Of a stretch of 64,000 bases of DNA, positions 38,490 to 50,733 are shown piece by piece. Location of the stretch: assembly GCA_013146195.2 (NCBI GenBank), contig CM028377.1:36523632-36587631 (forward strand), given 5' to 3'. Source of the DNA: Codonopsis lanceolata. Taxonomy: Eukaryota > Streptophyta > Magnoliopsida > Asterales > Campanulaceae. The notes beneath the pieces are model-generated. The model did no database searches, was not told the origin of the DNA, and saw nothing but the letters and a program-made list of their open reading frames with translations. The translations under genes were made by a program, and so were the position numbers. The number at the start of each line of letters is the position of its first letter. Position 1 is the first letter of the stretch.

Positions 38490-40195
38490 TTTATCTTCTT
38501 TACTATAAAAGTGTGAAGTTTCATGTAAATTAATATATGGACAAAATTAACCTTTCATCTAATAAATCATCTACCATTTATTTAAGGACAAATAAGTAAA
38601 TTTATTTTCTCTACTATAAAAATGTGAGTTGTCTTAGAAATTAATGTATGGACAAAATTAACATTTCATCTAATAAACCATCCACCATTTATTTATGGAC
38701 AAACCAGTAAATTTATCTTGATAAAAAATAATATTTGTACAAAAGTAATGTTTAATAAATCACTCCCCACTGAATAAGGTCAAATAAATAATTTTATATT
38801 TGCTAAACAATTCCATGAATAATAACAAAAAAATTATTATAATAAATGATAATGTCAAATTAGTAAATTCTATCTCTATCTATCTATCTATTTCTACTAT
38901 AAAATTGTGAGTTGTTTCTTAGAAATTAATGTATGGACAAAATTAACATTTCATCTAATAAATAATCCACCCTTTATTAAGGACAAACAAGTAAACGTAT
39001 CATAATAAATGATAATGATTGTAAAAAGTAACCCTAAATTTAATAAATCACTCACCATTTAATAAGGTCAAATAAGTAAATTTGTTATGAGCTAATCAAT
39101 TACATGAATAATTATAAAAAGAACCCTAAATTTAATAAATCACTCACCATTGAATGAGGTCAAATAGATAAATGATATCTCTATCTATCTATCTTATTTA
39201 CTATAAAAGTGTGAGTTGTCTCTTAGAAAATTAATGTATGGACAAAGTTAACCTTTCATCTAATAAATCATCTATCATTTATTTAAGGACAAAGAAGTAA
39301 ATTTATCTTCTTTACTATAAAAATGTGAATTGTCTCTTAGAAATTAATGTATGGATAAAATTAACTTTTCATCTAATAAACCATCCACCATTTATTTAAG
39401 GACAAACAAGTAAATTTATCATGATAAAAAATAATATTTGTACAAAAGTAATGTTTAATAAATCACTCTCCACTGAATAAGGTCAAACTAAATAATTTAT
39501 TATTTGCTAATCAATTACATGAATAATAAAAAATATATCATAATATTGATAATGTCAAATTAATAAATTCTATCTCCATCTATCTATCTATTTCTACTAT
39601 AAAATTGTGAGTTGTCTGTTAAATTAATGTATGGACAAAATTAACATTTCCCCTAATAAATCATACACAATTTATTTAAGGAGAAACAAGTAAATAATAA
39701 ATGATAATGTTTGTAAAAATAGCCATAAATTTAATAAATCACTACCTTGAATAACGCCAAATAAATAAATTTAGTCATGAAGCCAATCAATTACATGAAT
39801 AATTACAAAAAGAACCCTACATTTAATAAACCCTCACCATTGAATAAAGTCAAATATGGTAAATGCTATCTCAATCAATATCTATCTTCTTTAATATGAA
39901 AGTATGAGTTGTCTCTTAAAATTAATGTAAGGACAAAATTAACCTTTTATCTAATAAATCATCCATTATTTATTTAATGACAAGCAAGTAACTTTATCTT
40001 CTTTACTATAAAAATGTGAGTTGTCTTTTAGATATTAATGTATGGACAAAATTAACCTTTTCATCTAATAAACCATCCACCATTTATTTAAGGACAAACA
40101 AGTAAATTTATCATGATAAAAAATAATATTTGTACAAAATAATGTTTAATAAATTCCTCCTCATTGAATAAGGTCAAATAAATAATTTATTATTT
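38490..40195. repeat. Higher-order Helitron-like array (copy B, cut by gap)
   Basis: Counterpart of 9106-10824, ending at the N gap. Small deletions relative to copy A become more frequent towards the gap (for example around 39600-39900). Confidence 0.75.
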
Positions 40196-40295
40196 NNNNN
40201 NNNNNNNNNNNNNNNNNNNNNNNNNNNNNNNNNNNNNNNNNNNNNNNNNNNNNNNNNNNNNNNNNNNNNNNNNNNNNNNNNNNNNNNNNNNNNNN
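40196..40295. other. Assembly gap (100 N)
   Basis: Exactly 100 Ns, the usual placeholder for a scaffold join of unknown size. Left is copy B of the duplicated block; right is an unrelated satellite. Adjacency across it should not be taken as real. Confidence 0.99.
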
Positions 40296-41045
40296 AAAAA
40301 ACCATTATGACACTCAAAACCAAATTATAACATAACCGCTATCAGTTTATCAATGGTTTATCAATAAAACCAGATAAACCGTTCAATAAACCAATCTACG
40401 GAATATGGTTTATCAATGGTTTATCGATAAACCGGGATAAACCATGTGCATTTTCAAAGGAAAACCATTGTTGACACTTGAAACCAAATTATAACATAAA
40501 ACTCCATCTGGTTTATCAATGGTTTATCAATAAACCGTTGATAAAGCAGTTCAATAAACCAATTGTGAACATGGTTTATCAATGGTTTATCGATAAACCA
40601 CCGAGAAAACCATGTGCATTTTCAAAGGAAAACCATTGTTGACACTTGAAACCAAATTATAACATAAAAACTCATCTGGTTTATCAATGGTTTATCAATA
40701 AACCGATTGATAAAGCAGCTCAATAAACCAATCCCATAACATGGTTTATCAATGGTTTATCGATAAACCAAATGATAAACCATGTGCATTTTCAAAGGAA
40801 AACCATTTTTGACACTTGAAACCAAATTATAACATAAAACCTAATGGTTTATCAATGGTTTATCAATAAACCAAGAGATAAACCGCTTCAATAAACCAAT
40901 CGTGAACATGGTTTATCAATGGTTTATCGATAAACCATTGATAAACCATGTGCATTTTCAAAGGAAAACCATTGTTGACACTTGAAACCAAATTATAACA
41001 TAAAACCCATCGGGTTTATCAATGGTTTATCAATAAACCAACATA
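40296..41045. repeat. ~167-bp satellite, at least 4.5 units
   Basis: The word GACACTTGAAACCAAATTAT recurs at about 40309, 40473, 40641, 40811 and 40977 (spacing 164-170 bp). Each monomer has two sub-blocks of TGGTTTATCAATGGTTTATC and self-complementary ATAAACC/GGTTTAT words. The left end is cut by the gap, so the array may be much longer. Single GGTTTATC words recur at 43925-43970, 44263 and 44424. Confidence 0.9.
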
Positions 41046-41775
41046 ATAAGGAAGAACCGTGTTTGCAAGTGCAAAAGTTCTTCCCCGCAAGTTTAATATG
41101 CACTATACAAATATGAAAGTGATATACAAACCGGCCGAGTAATATACAAACATTTTCAATTGACATATATTTGCAATTACAAACTCATATAAGTAGTACC
41201 CAAAATAAATCAAAAACAGAGGAATTTCATTGCATTAACAAGGTAAACTAGGATTGTCATTGTCATAAACAAGTGTATTTTACATGACCCCTATGAAATA
41301 AAGAAAATACATGGCCATCACAAGCAGCAAAGCAGCTAGGAGCAACTATATGCATTAATCTATATCTATACTCATTCCATTTGTTTCCTCACACTTCTTC
41401 TTCCAAATCTTCGCCTTATTTTTCTCGATTTTCTCGGTTTGTCGCTCTTTCTCAATTTTCATTCTTTTTATTAATTGTGTTTCAAAGCAGCCTTCACTTG
41501 ATCTGGTACCAGCCTCTCATGAACCGCATTTCAAAGATCCTTCACTTGAGGCCTCTCTTGCACTAGATTTCCAACAACCTTCCGAGTTGCAAACAAGTTT
41601 CTGAGCATGCGTGATATAGGAGAAGAGATTTGTGCGATGCTTTTCTCCCCTCTTTTTCTTCGATTCCAAAATATTGTCGGCCTCAATACCAAGGAGACAT
41701 TTCTTTTCCTACCCTTAACCTCTTCTATTTTTCCCTCGCTTATCCTCGATTTTTACCCGCTCAAATGTATAGATG
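41046..41775. other. Spacer, no gene seen
   Basis: Mixed sequence with a pyrimidine-rich patch at 41380-41520 and short open frames of about 61 codons. No motif recognised. Confidence 0.4.
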
Positions 41776-42237
41776 GGGGAGTGGTGGTGTAGAGGAAGTG
41801 GAGATGGGAGTGGTGCTAGGAGGAGTAGTAGAGATGATGGGAGAGGTGGTGGGGAGTAGTAGACATGATGGGAGAGGTGGTAGGGAGTAGTAGAGATGGT
41901 GGGAGTGGTGGTGGTAGGAGGAGTAGTAGAGATGATGAGTGGTGGTAGAGGAGTAGTAGAGATGATGGAGTGGTGGTGGTAGAGTAGTAGTAGAGATGAT
42001 GGACCTGGTAGGGGAGTAGTAGAGATGGCGGGAGTTGGTGGTGAGGAGTAGTGGTAGAAGATGGGAGGGTGGTGGTAGGGAGAGTGGAGATGGGAGTGGT
42101 GGTAGTGGGAGTAGTATGGATGGTGGTGGTAGGTAGTAGTAGTGAGATGGGAGTGGTGGGAGGAGGAGTAGAGATGATGGGAGTGGTGGTTGTAGGGAGA
42201 GTAGTGGAGATGGGAGCAGTGGTGGGGGGGAGTAGAG
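41776..42237. repeat. G/A-rich ~33-bp minisatellite
   Basis: About 13 imperfect units of GGAGTAGTAGAGATGATGGG then AGTGGTGGTGGTA. The plus strand is almost free of C. Because the array lacks stops, three overlapping open frames of His/Tyr/Ser/Pro runs exist on the minus strand and one Gly/Val/Met-rich frame on the plus strand. I treat these as by-products. Confidence 0.9.
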
Positions 42238-42454
42238 ATGGCCTGATCGCAAGATTTCGAAAGGCAGAAACTTGGAAAAGTAGGAGAAGAGTAACAGTGG
42301 GAGTCCATGTCAAGTCTGGGGGTGATGCTTGTTCCTCGAAAGGTGACCTAAACTTGTTTTTAGATCATTTCAATTCAAGTCAAGCAAAAAATTAGGTATA
42401 GACTAATTAATATCTCAACAAATTACTCAAAATCAAAAGGTCAAATACTTTACC

Positions 42455-44230
42455 ACTTCAATCTTAAGATGGTCAATCTTTTGGTCCATATGGTCAATCT
42501 TCCGTCCATATGGTCAATCTTCTCGTCCATCTTATGCAATAAATCAAAAATTGCGCCGAGATGAGAGAGTGCCGGTGTCGGGTGCTAGTGCTAGTCACAA
42601 CAGAGAGGGAGAGGGATGTTGTCGAGAGGATGCGTGGGGACCGACGGCCTTCATCTTCACACATGTTCTCAACATGGAAGGATGTGCTCCAATCGCCAAA
42701 CATATACCATACTAACATGCGCCGCTGGCCTTGGAACAAGCACTTCATCCTCGTCAATTAAGCAAAATACCAACTTCATTAATAAACTATATTGACACTA
42801 CCGTTTATAAAATAATATTGTTTGGATTAAATAACACAACTTTATTAATCAAACTCTACATTTACCCTCGGGTTATCCAATATCTCCATGATTTCCTCAT
42901 AGCTTGGATTTTGGAATGACTTCAATCGCACATTCTTGGTATTTTGGGCACTTCCTTGATATTTTTGATAGCCCATACAATTCTATAAATCGGGGAAAAC
43001 CTTGGAACAACTCAAATGCCCAAACACCCTTTTTCAAAATGTTACATATTAGAAGCATATAAGATTGAAAAAAATGATCTAACCATTCAATATAAAAATC
43101 AGCTACAAATGGTTACTGTAATGCCAAGCGGAAGCGTTGCATCTGAGAATTAGCACGAAACTAGCCATCTTCAACTGAGTTGGCGAGTGGGTATAGGACT
43201 TTGTTCCCGTGGATATTTATTGAACAAATCCAAGTTCTCGACTATACTCAAACACCCACATCAATACCCGGTATTAGGTGGCGCACCTCTCGGCGCATAC
43301 TCCCAAATAAGTGCAAGACCAATCTTGACTTATCATCCATGTCGATTACCTCTCTAAATATTTTCCTTAAATCTTCGGGCTTCATTGCTTTTCCACTCGG
43401 TCCGAGGAATATATTTCTTTACTAGTGCATTGGAAGTAGGGATTTCGGGGACATAATCTTCCAATAATCCGGGGTTTTAAACTGTTATTAGGTGTAGTCG
43501 AAAAAAGAAAATCTAACATTTTTACCACCTATACAGAGAACCATATTTCATTTTTATTGTTTGTAGGTGACTCAATCCTAAAAGTGCCAAAACATGAATC
43601 AACACATTGCTCTTATTAATATTTTTCTCATCTATACAATTTACCAAAGTGATTTCACGAATATAGTTTATGAGCACGATCTAATGCTTCATATACCTCA
43701 TCTAATATTAACAAATTGCATCTTGTAGTAACCTTGCATTTGTACCGGTCATCACGTGAAACAATATATGCCATCTGTAATAGAAATATAAATTAAACAT
43801 TAAAAAATGAACTATAATAAACAACTATTAAAACAAGGTTTACTTCTATGGTTGATTCAAGTGATCATATGAAATTACACATGGTTGATTCATATATCGG
43901 GTTATAAAACATATGATTTTCTAACCTTAAACAAAAACCCAAGTACATGGTTTATCGACATGGTTTATTGATAAATCGATGTATTCAATGTAAAATAAAA
44001 TCATTTTTGCCTTGAACATGAAATAAGAACATGAACATAGCAATACAATTCAATATAAACAAGTATTCATGTTTATTTCAAGTCGTTATGTTCATTTCAA
44101 ATGTTTTACAAGTTGGGGTCGCCAAAATGGTCCATCGTAACTACAACACTAAAACCCTAGCTTAAAAAAACAATGTGAGGTTTACCTCGGATCAATTGAT
44201 GATCACCAACGAGTTAGGGTTTCGAATAAT
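42455..44230 (-). pseudogene. Decayed minus-strand coding relics, unidentified
   Basis: Pieces with coding character and splice-like borders on the minus strand. (i) 43690-43775 begins after TTACAG and reads MAYIVSRDDRYKCKV, then LLILDEVYEALDRAHKLYS before a stop. (ii) 42488-42560 reads IFDLLHKMDEKIDHMDG, a coiled-coil-like repeat that continues after a one-base frame slip with MDQKIDHLKIEV. (iii) 43315-43420 has readable text with stops. I cannot name the family; large plant MULE cargo genes look like this, but that is only a guess. Confidence 0.3.
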
Positions 44231-45035
44231 TGAGAGCTCTCGATCTTTTAATCGAAATCAAATGGTTTATCAATGGTCGCCGGAGAGGGTCTTGGTCGAC
44301 AAGGCTCGTTATACCACACTGAAATGAACTAAGTGTTATTTCACTTTCACTCGACTAGTGTATATCATCGTCGTCAATTGTAATTGTATACGTATTTTTT
44401 TCTCAGCAAGTGGTCGTCAAGTGGTTTATCTAATAAACCAGTGTATACCAGTGTATATGTAATTAAAAAATATTGTTCCTCAAAATTTTGTGATGGTCGA
44501 CTAGTCGACCACTTGACGACTAGTGTCGACCACGATATAACGCAGGGGCATTTTGGTCAGATTCATAAGCGGCGGTCCGTTGATTTGTCAAAGGCCATAT
44601 ATGTTCTGCAAACCGGGTCTTTTGCCATATTTGACCAATGCCTCGTTGTACCATTATATAACCTAAGGGTGAGCACGGGTCGGTTCAGCTCGGTTTTGAG
44701 CTAAAATCGTGCCTCAACTCAACCGATAAGGCTTGGTTTCTATTAAGCAATCTGCCGAAAATTTCGGTTTTCAGTTTATTTTAAATTCGGATTCGGTTGC
44801 TTTCGGTTTTTTGGGCCTGTGGAAAACAAAAAAGTCAAATTCTTCATTTTTGTCCTTTTGGCTAGTTGGGCTTGTTTGATTGATTTTTGAAATAATTACA
44901 AGCCGGTACATTTTTTAATGGGGAAATTTTAAGTGGGTACAATTTTGAAAACATGTTTTCACCTAGAACCATCAATTTTTTGGACATTTCATGTAACTAC
45001 AAATTGCTTGCCAAATGACAAAAATGTCATTAATG

Positions 45036-45205
45036 AAAACTCGATGCCAAAAATCAATTGATGCCGCATCGAATCAACCTCGATGCCAAAATCAACTCGA
45101 TGCCAAAAATCAACCTCGATGTCGGGGCATCGAAATCAACCCGATGCCAAAAATCAACCCGATGTCGTATCGAATCAACTTTGATGCGGCATCGAACCTT
45201 CAAAA
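45036..45205. repeat. Short-period GATGCC minisatellite in Pack-MULE
   Basis: Irregular repeats of AACTCGATGCCAAAAATC with variants CCCGATG and GATGCGGCATCG, near the left end of the Pack-MULE. The words resemble the GATGCCAAGG hairpin repeats at 24450-24680. Confidence 0.75.
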
Positions 45206-45387
45206 TTTAAAATCAAAACTCAAAACCAAAGAGCGGTAAGGTTAAAGAAAAGTTTCATTATTTTCATTAATTTTTTTTTGAGCTACTGATTATAATTAAA
45301 ACCATACGATATTACAGAGCTTAAAGTCAAAACACTCTCAAAGAAGGTCGGATTCGGAGTGCGGCGAGTTCCTGTGATCGGATAAGG

Positions 45388-45945
45388 ATGAAGATGAAGT
45401 CATCGGTTTGTGTATTCCCCATACATCCTTCTTCCGCCGCCGTTATATCCCCTGGGCCAGAGTTCACGTCGCCTCCACCTCCTCGGCGACCAGCCCTTTT
45501 CCTGGCGATTCGTCCTCCCATAGTGGTTTTCTCCCCCTCCATTTCTCGGTACTTTGCCAAGTACACCTTCAAAGGCTCTACGCATACTCCTCAAACCCTA
45601 GCGTTGTCATGGCCCACAGAAGGTCGTCACCGTTGTCATGGCCTCACCCGTGATGAAATACCGATGAATTCGATCTGGCGCTCGTACGCACTCGCACGCT
45701 CTCAAGGCCCTCGATATCTTAGCGTTCTCGCCAACGCCTTTTTTCATAATCCGACTACGTTAGCTATAGGAAGGAATCTGCCCTCAAGCTCCCTTGCCGG
45801 CGCGCATCGTTTGCCAGCTTGTGCCTCCTGGATTCGTTGTCGAGACCGCCATTATTTATCCGTCGAAAGAGAGAGAGAGAGAGGAGTAGAGGATGAGTGG
45901 CGGTGGTGGCCTGGTGGGGCAAAGAAAATGAAGGGGGGGCATTGA
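45388..45945 (+). CDS. Hypothetical 185-codon open frame in Pack-MULE
   Basis: The longest open frame of normal complexity in the window. It starts MKMKSSVCVFPIHPSSAAVI and has a Pro/Arg-rich N-terminal third (TSPPPPRRPALFLAIRPP). It ends in an Arg/Glu and Trp/Gly-rich tail from a GA microsatellite. The opposite strand is also open for 81 codons, so the coding strand is uncertain. It lies wholly within the MULE ends and most likely represents captured 5' gene sequence. I recognise no domain. Confidence 0.25.
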   Translation: MKMKSSVCVFPIHPSSAAVISPGPEFTSPPPPRRPALFLAIRPPIVVFSPSISRYFAKYTFKGSTHTPQTLALSWPTEGRHRCHGLTRDEIPMNSIWRSYALARSQGPRYLSVLANAFFHNPTTLAIGRNLPSSSLAGAHRLPACASWIRCRDRHYLSVERERERGVEDEWRWWPGGAKKMKGGH

Positions 45946-46298
45946 TTGCTTGTGACAAGACGTATACACTGCATTTAAAATTAGATCGAGAATATATAAA
46001 GGGTAGACAAGTATTTTTGCCCAAAAATTGTACCTAAAAGAAATGTGCAAAAAATAGGTGAATTCATTTAAAAATATGTTTTTAAAAATGTACCGGCTTG
46101 TAATTATTCCTTGATTTTTATAACAATCATTTAAAGCAACAAACAATTTAACAGCCTAATGGACTTTTAAAATAAACTATACTTCCTAGTGTCTTTTTAG
46201 ATAAAAGAAAAAGAAATCAGAAAGTAGGGCAACCACGCTAACAGTCCTTACTCCCCAACAACACAAATTACAACACTCCATCATCTGAAGCTTCTTAC

Positions 46299-46333
46299 CT
46301 TGGTTCTGTCAAGTACCCAAGTAGTGTTTCAGC
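46299..46333 (-). pseudogene. Possible captured internal exon (35 bp)
   Basis: On the minus strand this lies between a GGCAG acceptor and a GTAAG donor and reads AETLLGYLTEP plus a partial codon. The splice borders are good, but the piece is short and no neighbouring exon can be joined confidently. Confidence 0.3.
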
Positions 46334-46719
46334 CTGCCAAAAACACTATCAAAATCAGATTCACAAAAATAAGCTACATTCCACAAAGACAAGGCACTCT
46401 ACCTTGTCCACTTTCCGAGTAAAAAATGAATACAAAACAGTTACAAACAGCTCTTTTCATTTCAAAATTTGTTATATACTTTTATTTTCTGCATTTTCTT
46501 TGTTTATACCAAGTTTCCTCAATTAAATGCAAATTTCGTCTGCAATAATGTGTGAATGGTTGTAGCTTTGTAACAATGGAATGCGCATAACAGAGGTAAA
46601 CAACTTCTTAAGCTTATGATATACTTTCTAGCTTGTCCTATAAAGTGTAAACTCTCAAATCCAAAATATTAAACTCAAAAATGTAAACTCTCAAATCGTT
46701 AAACCGTTAGAGGGGAAGA

Positions 46720-46734
46720 AACCTTACAAATGGA

Positions 46735-46769
<35 letters not shown>

Positions 46770-46887
46770 CAAGACTCGAAGGAGAGACGCATCGTCACCG
46801 ATGCCGTCGAGGACTGGAAGTGCCGAGGTGGAGATGGAGATTGGAGAAGACGCTTGGAACTTAGGTTTGGCCGTTTGGGAGAGAGAG
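46720..46887 (-). pseudogene. GC-rich exon-like fragment with hexamer repeat
   Basis: GC-rich minus-strand piece with five tandem GGCGAC hexamers (encoding Gly-Asp or Thr-Ala depending on frame) and a GTAAGG donor-like word at its end. The LTR element at 46888 interrupts it; its other side continues at 52729-52790 with 5'-leader-like text. It is probably a captured first exon. No gene identified. Confidence 0.3.
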
Positions 46888-48901
46888 TGATGTGCGCAAA
46901 AAGCAACTCGGTCAAGAATACCCAACCACATCAAGTAATAAAGTGTACCTAAGTACAAGTTATCGATCCCACAGGGAATGTACATAATTCTCACTCCAAC
47001 TAAGTACCAAAATTATGCTAACTAATTATATTTGAGCGAAAAGAAAATGAATTATAATCTAAAAATATAAATAACCTAGAAAGCAATTAAATCTACACTA
47101 CTGCGGAGGTGGTTTGGTAACAACAAACCATGATAAAAAGTTAGGAGTACATTATATCTAGAATAGCCGTGTAATTTAATCATCTTTTTACTTTTCTTTA
47201 ACTCAAGTCTTGGTAGTCGGACGCGCTATTTTATTAATTCACTACGGGCTTTCGCCACGTATAGCAAATCTAGCTATCACTCTACCTTGTTACGGGCTCA
47301 TATCATCGCAACACATAACATAGGAGAGAAAATAACCGCGTGTCTAAACAAGCATCCAAAGACTAGCTACACCGATCTTCTTTCGGTCTCACGTTACGCA
47401 AACTACTATTGTGATTTTCGGAATAACAGGAAGAGTTTTCGCTTCGTATCCTATCATTCTTGTGATCATCTAGTGATTCGCTACGCCATTAAAGGCATGA
47501 AGGGCACACAATAATAACCAAGTGCATGGGTAATACTTCGCAAAAAGAAACTCTCTATATTTTTCTACAAGTCATGTTAGTAGCCAAGACATATAAAATT
47601 GGTTAACTACGAGCTCTCGCATCTTATAGTCAACTATAATCTCCCCGACCTCGCGAATGACTAAAGTGGTTCGACCTCATGTCAAACTGAGTCTCACAAT
47701 GACTATCGATGTGTGTCATAAAACACCAACTATTAAATTGATTGGTCAGAAATATAAAGTTAGCTCTCGCGGATCCGAAATATTTCTAAATTCATTTAAT
47801 CATTAGCTAAATAATTAAAAGCATTAAGTTCACAAAATAATAACCAAACAAGAAAGTGTACTAAATAAAGAGATAAATTAAATTAAAACATTACATTGGA
47901 CATAGAAAAATAATTGCATTCCATAAATAATTTAAACATAAACCAATTCTTCATTTACAAATTTAATCAACCCAAGAAATTATAACTATAAAAAATAGAG
48001 ACAGGAAGGATTAAACCGAGCAAATCGCGTTTCTGGGGTTGAAATGATTTGTAGATGCTTCGTTGGCTCTTGATTTGAAGCTCCAAACCTTCAATGATGA
48101 TCAAGCAATAGAGGAATGAAATAATTTTGGAAGAAAATGGGGCTGGTGCCCCATTTAGGGCTCACACCCGTGAATGGGGGCTTGTTTTTAAATAATGAGG
48201 GTTGTTGTGATTAAATGGAGAGGCCAACATAGAATGGAGGCAAGTTAGGGGCATTTTAGGAAGCACAACGGAGAAAAGGGGGCAAAAAGGGAAGAAAAAG
48301 GCTCCTGGATCACGGCAGGGTCAGGGGCAGCCCAGGTGGAAATCACGGGTTAACTCAGGGGAAAATGGGATGAGGTTGAGAGGGGGAGTGGGCTAAAACA
48401 CGGGCAGGAGGTTCAGGATGGGTTGGTGATGGACACGGGTGGACTGGATCCAGGAGGCTGAACCGCGGGTCGCTGGGCAATGGATAAGGCGGGCCAGACG
48501 GTGACACATGGCGCCAGCAGCTGCACGACAACTCAAAAGTCAGAATCCACAATTTGCTCCAGTACCCCTGATCTTTCTAGATGAGCTGCCGCTTTCCTTC
48601 CCTCTGCCAGCTCTTCAGTTTAGTCCTCCGTTAGCTCTGTTACTCTCCGTTCGCCCTTATTTTGCCTTGGAACTCTTAACGGACTTAACAGACTTTGACC
48701 AAATAATTTTCAATTCAACTTTTAAGCCCGAAATTGTCTCGAACTTCGTGCTAAACACCGTATAAAAGCTCGATTATGCATGGAAACCTACATTAAGCTC
48801 AAAAACACAAATAATAATATTTCCAATGCATAATTAACCCAAAAATAACTCAAAATAGAAGAAAATTCCCAAGAAAATTCTTGGAAATCTTGCGCTCATC
48901 A
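46888..48901 (-). repeat. 3' LTR of the LARD element (2,014 bp)
   Basis: Aligns along its full length to 50734-52728 with many substitutions and a few indels. The GC-rich section at 48290-48520 is kept in both. Confidence 0.92.
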
Positions 48902-48916
48902 CACCCCCAAACTTAA
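48902..48916 (-). other. Polypurine tract of the LARD element
   Basis: The minus strand reads AAGTTTGGGGGTG immediately before the 3' LTR, the expected site for plus-strand DNA priming. Confidence 0.65.
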
Positions 48917-50710
48917 ACTTTGATCATCCCGAGCAAAGAAAATGAAATATGGAAATGCTTGAGAACAATATGAAATGAAGGTGGCGCTCAATGAAGATCC
49001 CACAAGCATTACCATTTAAGAGATCAACCCAAAGACTCTAAACATGCATAATAGAGGTATGAATTAATTAATATGCTAGCAAACAATCCTCAAACAATTA
49101 TTCAAATCATAAAACATATTTTTACCCAAAAGTATCAATGCTCTAGCTTAGATTGAACGGCCAACCGAGATACCAAATGCAAGTCAAACCGAAAGAGTTA
49201 TCAACCAAATTTTTGTCACAAGGCATGGCAAGAACACACGGTATGATAATATCAATAGAACTTTATAAAGTTTGTAATGTTCGGTCAAGGTTTGGACTAC
49301 AAATGAAGGATAGGATAGCAAGTTAAGAGAGAAAAGAATTTGAAGTCTTCACATAATGACTAGCTTCATGAAAGCACAACTCTTCAAATACCACAAACTC
49401 ACTTCAACAACCCCTTAAATGTTAAACTTTGGGTTGAAAAAGCTGTCTCATCTACCACAACAATTAAGTACCACCCTTATATCTCCCTGAGAAAATTAAG
49501 AGCAATGGCAATTTTTTTTCTATTTTTTTCTTTTCTTTTGTGGCCACCCTTTACTTTTGTTTTATTTTGATATTTTTCTCTTTTCATTGCTTTCCAAGGG
49601 GGCTCTTTTCCTTTCTTTTCATTTTTTTTCACCACCATTCAACAACAATTATCAAATTCCCAACATCAACATTAATGAACATAAACCTTCATGAAGCATA
49701 CACTTCCCAACAAGATTACAAAAATAAAATAATTCATTCCAAATCAAGCTCTCTTGAAGGGCAACAGCAAAAGTGTATAGGTTCATGGGATAGGATAATG
49801 CGGGTGTAAGAATTGAAGTCGAATGGGGGTCATTGTGTGCTCTAGTCACACGACATTCTTTAAATGAGCTCAACGGGGACACTAGGGATTTTTTTTTTGT
49901 GAGATAAATGAGTAGGATAGAGAAAGGCACAAACGGTCCAAAAATGACATATATCATGCTCTTGTCATACACACATGCCGAAACCAAGCTTTTCATCATC
50001 AAAATATAACTCTCGGTATTAAGACTCACAATATGGTACTCTTAGACATGTACAACCATAACTAAAGCAAAGCATAAAAATTATTTTCAACAAATACTTG
50101 GGCAATATCCATCATGAATGAGGTGATGCTACATGAATCACAAATATATCCTCAACTATGCATCTAGTAATCTTAAAATTGACTCCAAGAAAATAATGCA
50201 AGTACAGCTCAAAGAGCGCTAAGATGGAGATGCGAGTGATCAAAGCATAAACAATTTAGGGGCGCATAACGCATAAGATTTTCAGAATTTTTGAAGTTCA
50301 CCAACCAAACCAACTCCCTAAACTTAAAATAAAAGGAGAAGGAAAGGAAAGAAAACTCCCTCAAAGTTGATTTCTTATGAAGTCTGGGCCGAAAAGATCC
50401 ACTCCAAGAATCTCTACAAGCAACTTTCCACAATAAAAACACTTAACCCCTGCATCAAGTCAAGCTCAAAAGAAAAGAAAGGAGGAACGCAATTATCGAA
50501 TAAAAAAGAGAAAATAAAATATTTTTATGTGGGGACACTATGCACACCTCCCTACAAACCTACAAACTCGGGAGGGCTTCAAAAAGAGACTCAATATACA
50601 AAATGTATAAATTCAAAAGCTAGTAAACTAATTAAAAAAAACTATGCTCAAAATACAATCAGCTTCGCTTGGTATCGATATTAGCAAATAGGAGGAAAAA
50701 TTAAATCATT
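48917..50710 (-). other. LARD internal region, non-coding
   Basis: Longest open frame 125 codons (49652-50029, minus), with no gag zinc knuckle, protease, reverse transcriptase or integrase motif. Contains a T/C-rich stretch at 49515-49640. Interpreted as packaging/dimerisation leader and 3' UTR remains. Confidence 0.6.
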
Positions 50711-50730
50711 CCCCGGTAACGGCACCAAAA
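50711..50730 (-). other. Primer binding site, tRNA-Asp type
   Basis: The minus strand reads TTTTGGTGCCGTTACCGGGG, three bases after the LTR end. Athila-group elements typically have TGGCGCCGTTGCCGGGGA here, so this copy carries two changes. Confidence 0.75.
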
Positions 50731-50733
50731 ACA

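Larger units (their letters stand above)
29363..40195. repeat. Segmental duplication, copy B (10.8 kb), ends at assembly gap
   Basis: Direct copy of 1-10824 at a period of about 29.36 kb. It ends exactly where 100 Ns begin. The sequence after the gap (a 167-bp satellite) is not what follows copy A (more Helitron-like units), so the true right end of copy B is hidden. Its left neighbour, 28538-29362, is the polygalacturonase upstream region, related to 5487-6660 inside copy A. Confidence 0.93.
44889..46110. mobile_element. Pack-MULE-type element, 1,222 bp
   Basis: Terminal inverted repeats GAAATAATTACAAGCCGGTA and, inverted, GGAATAATTACAAGCCGGTA continue to about 27 bp with one mismatch. The 9-bp target duplication TTGATTTTT is exact (44880-44888 and 46111-46119). 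The interior includes a GATGCC-rich minisatellite (45040-45205) and a GC-rich, coding-like segment (45340-45945) in otherwise AT-rich surroundings. That is the signature of a Mutator-like element carrying host gene DNA. The captured gene is not identified. Confidence 0.88.

Noticed and set aside
41715..42313. Three overlapping 163-197-codon minus-strand frames rich in His, Ser, Tyr and Pro
   Set aside because: All come from the G/A minisatellite, whose C/T-rich complement happens to lack stops; no start context or domain.
45388..45945. Calling the Pack-MULE open frame a known gene
   Set aside because: No recognisable domain and both strands are partly open, so only a hypothetical frame is listed.
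49652..50029. 125-codon minus-strand frame in the LARD interior as a gag remnant
   Set aside because: No zinc knuckle or gag-like composition; position fits the non-coding leader.
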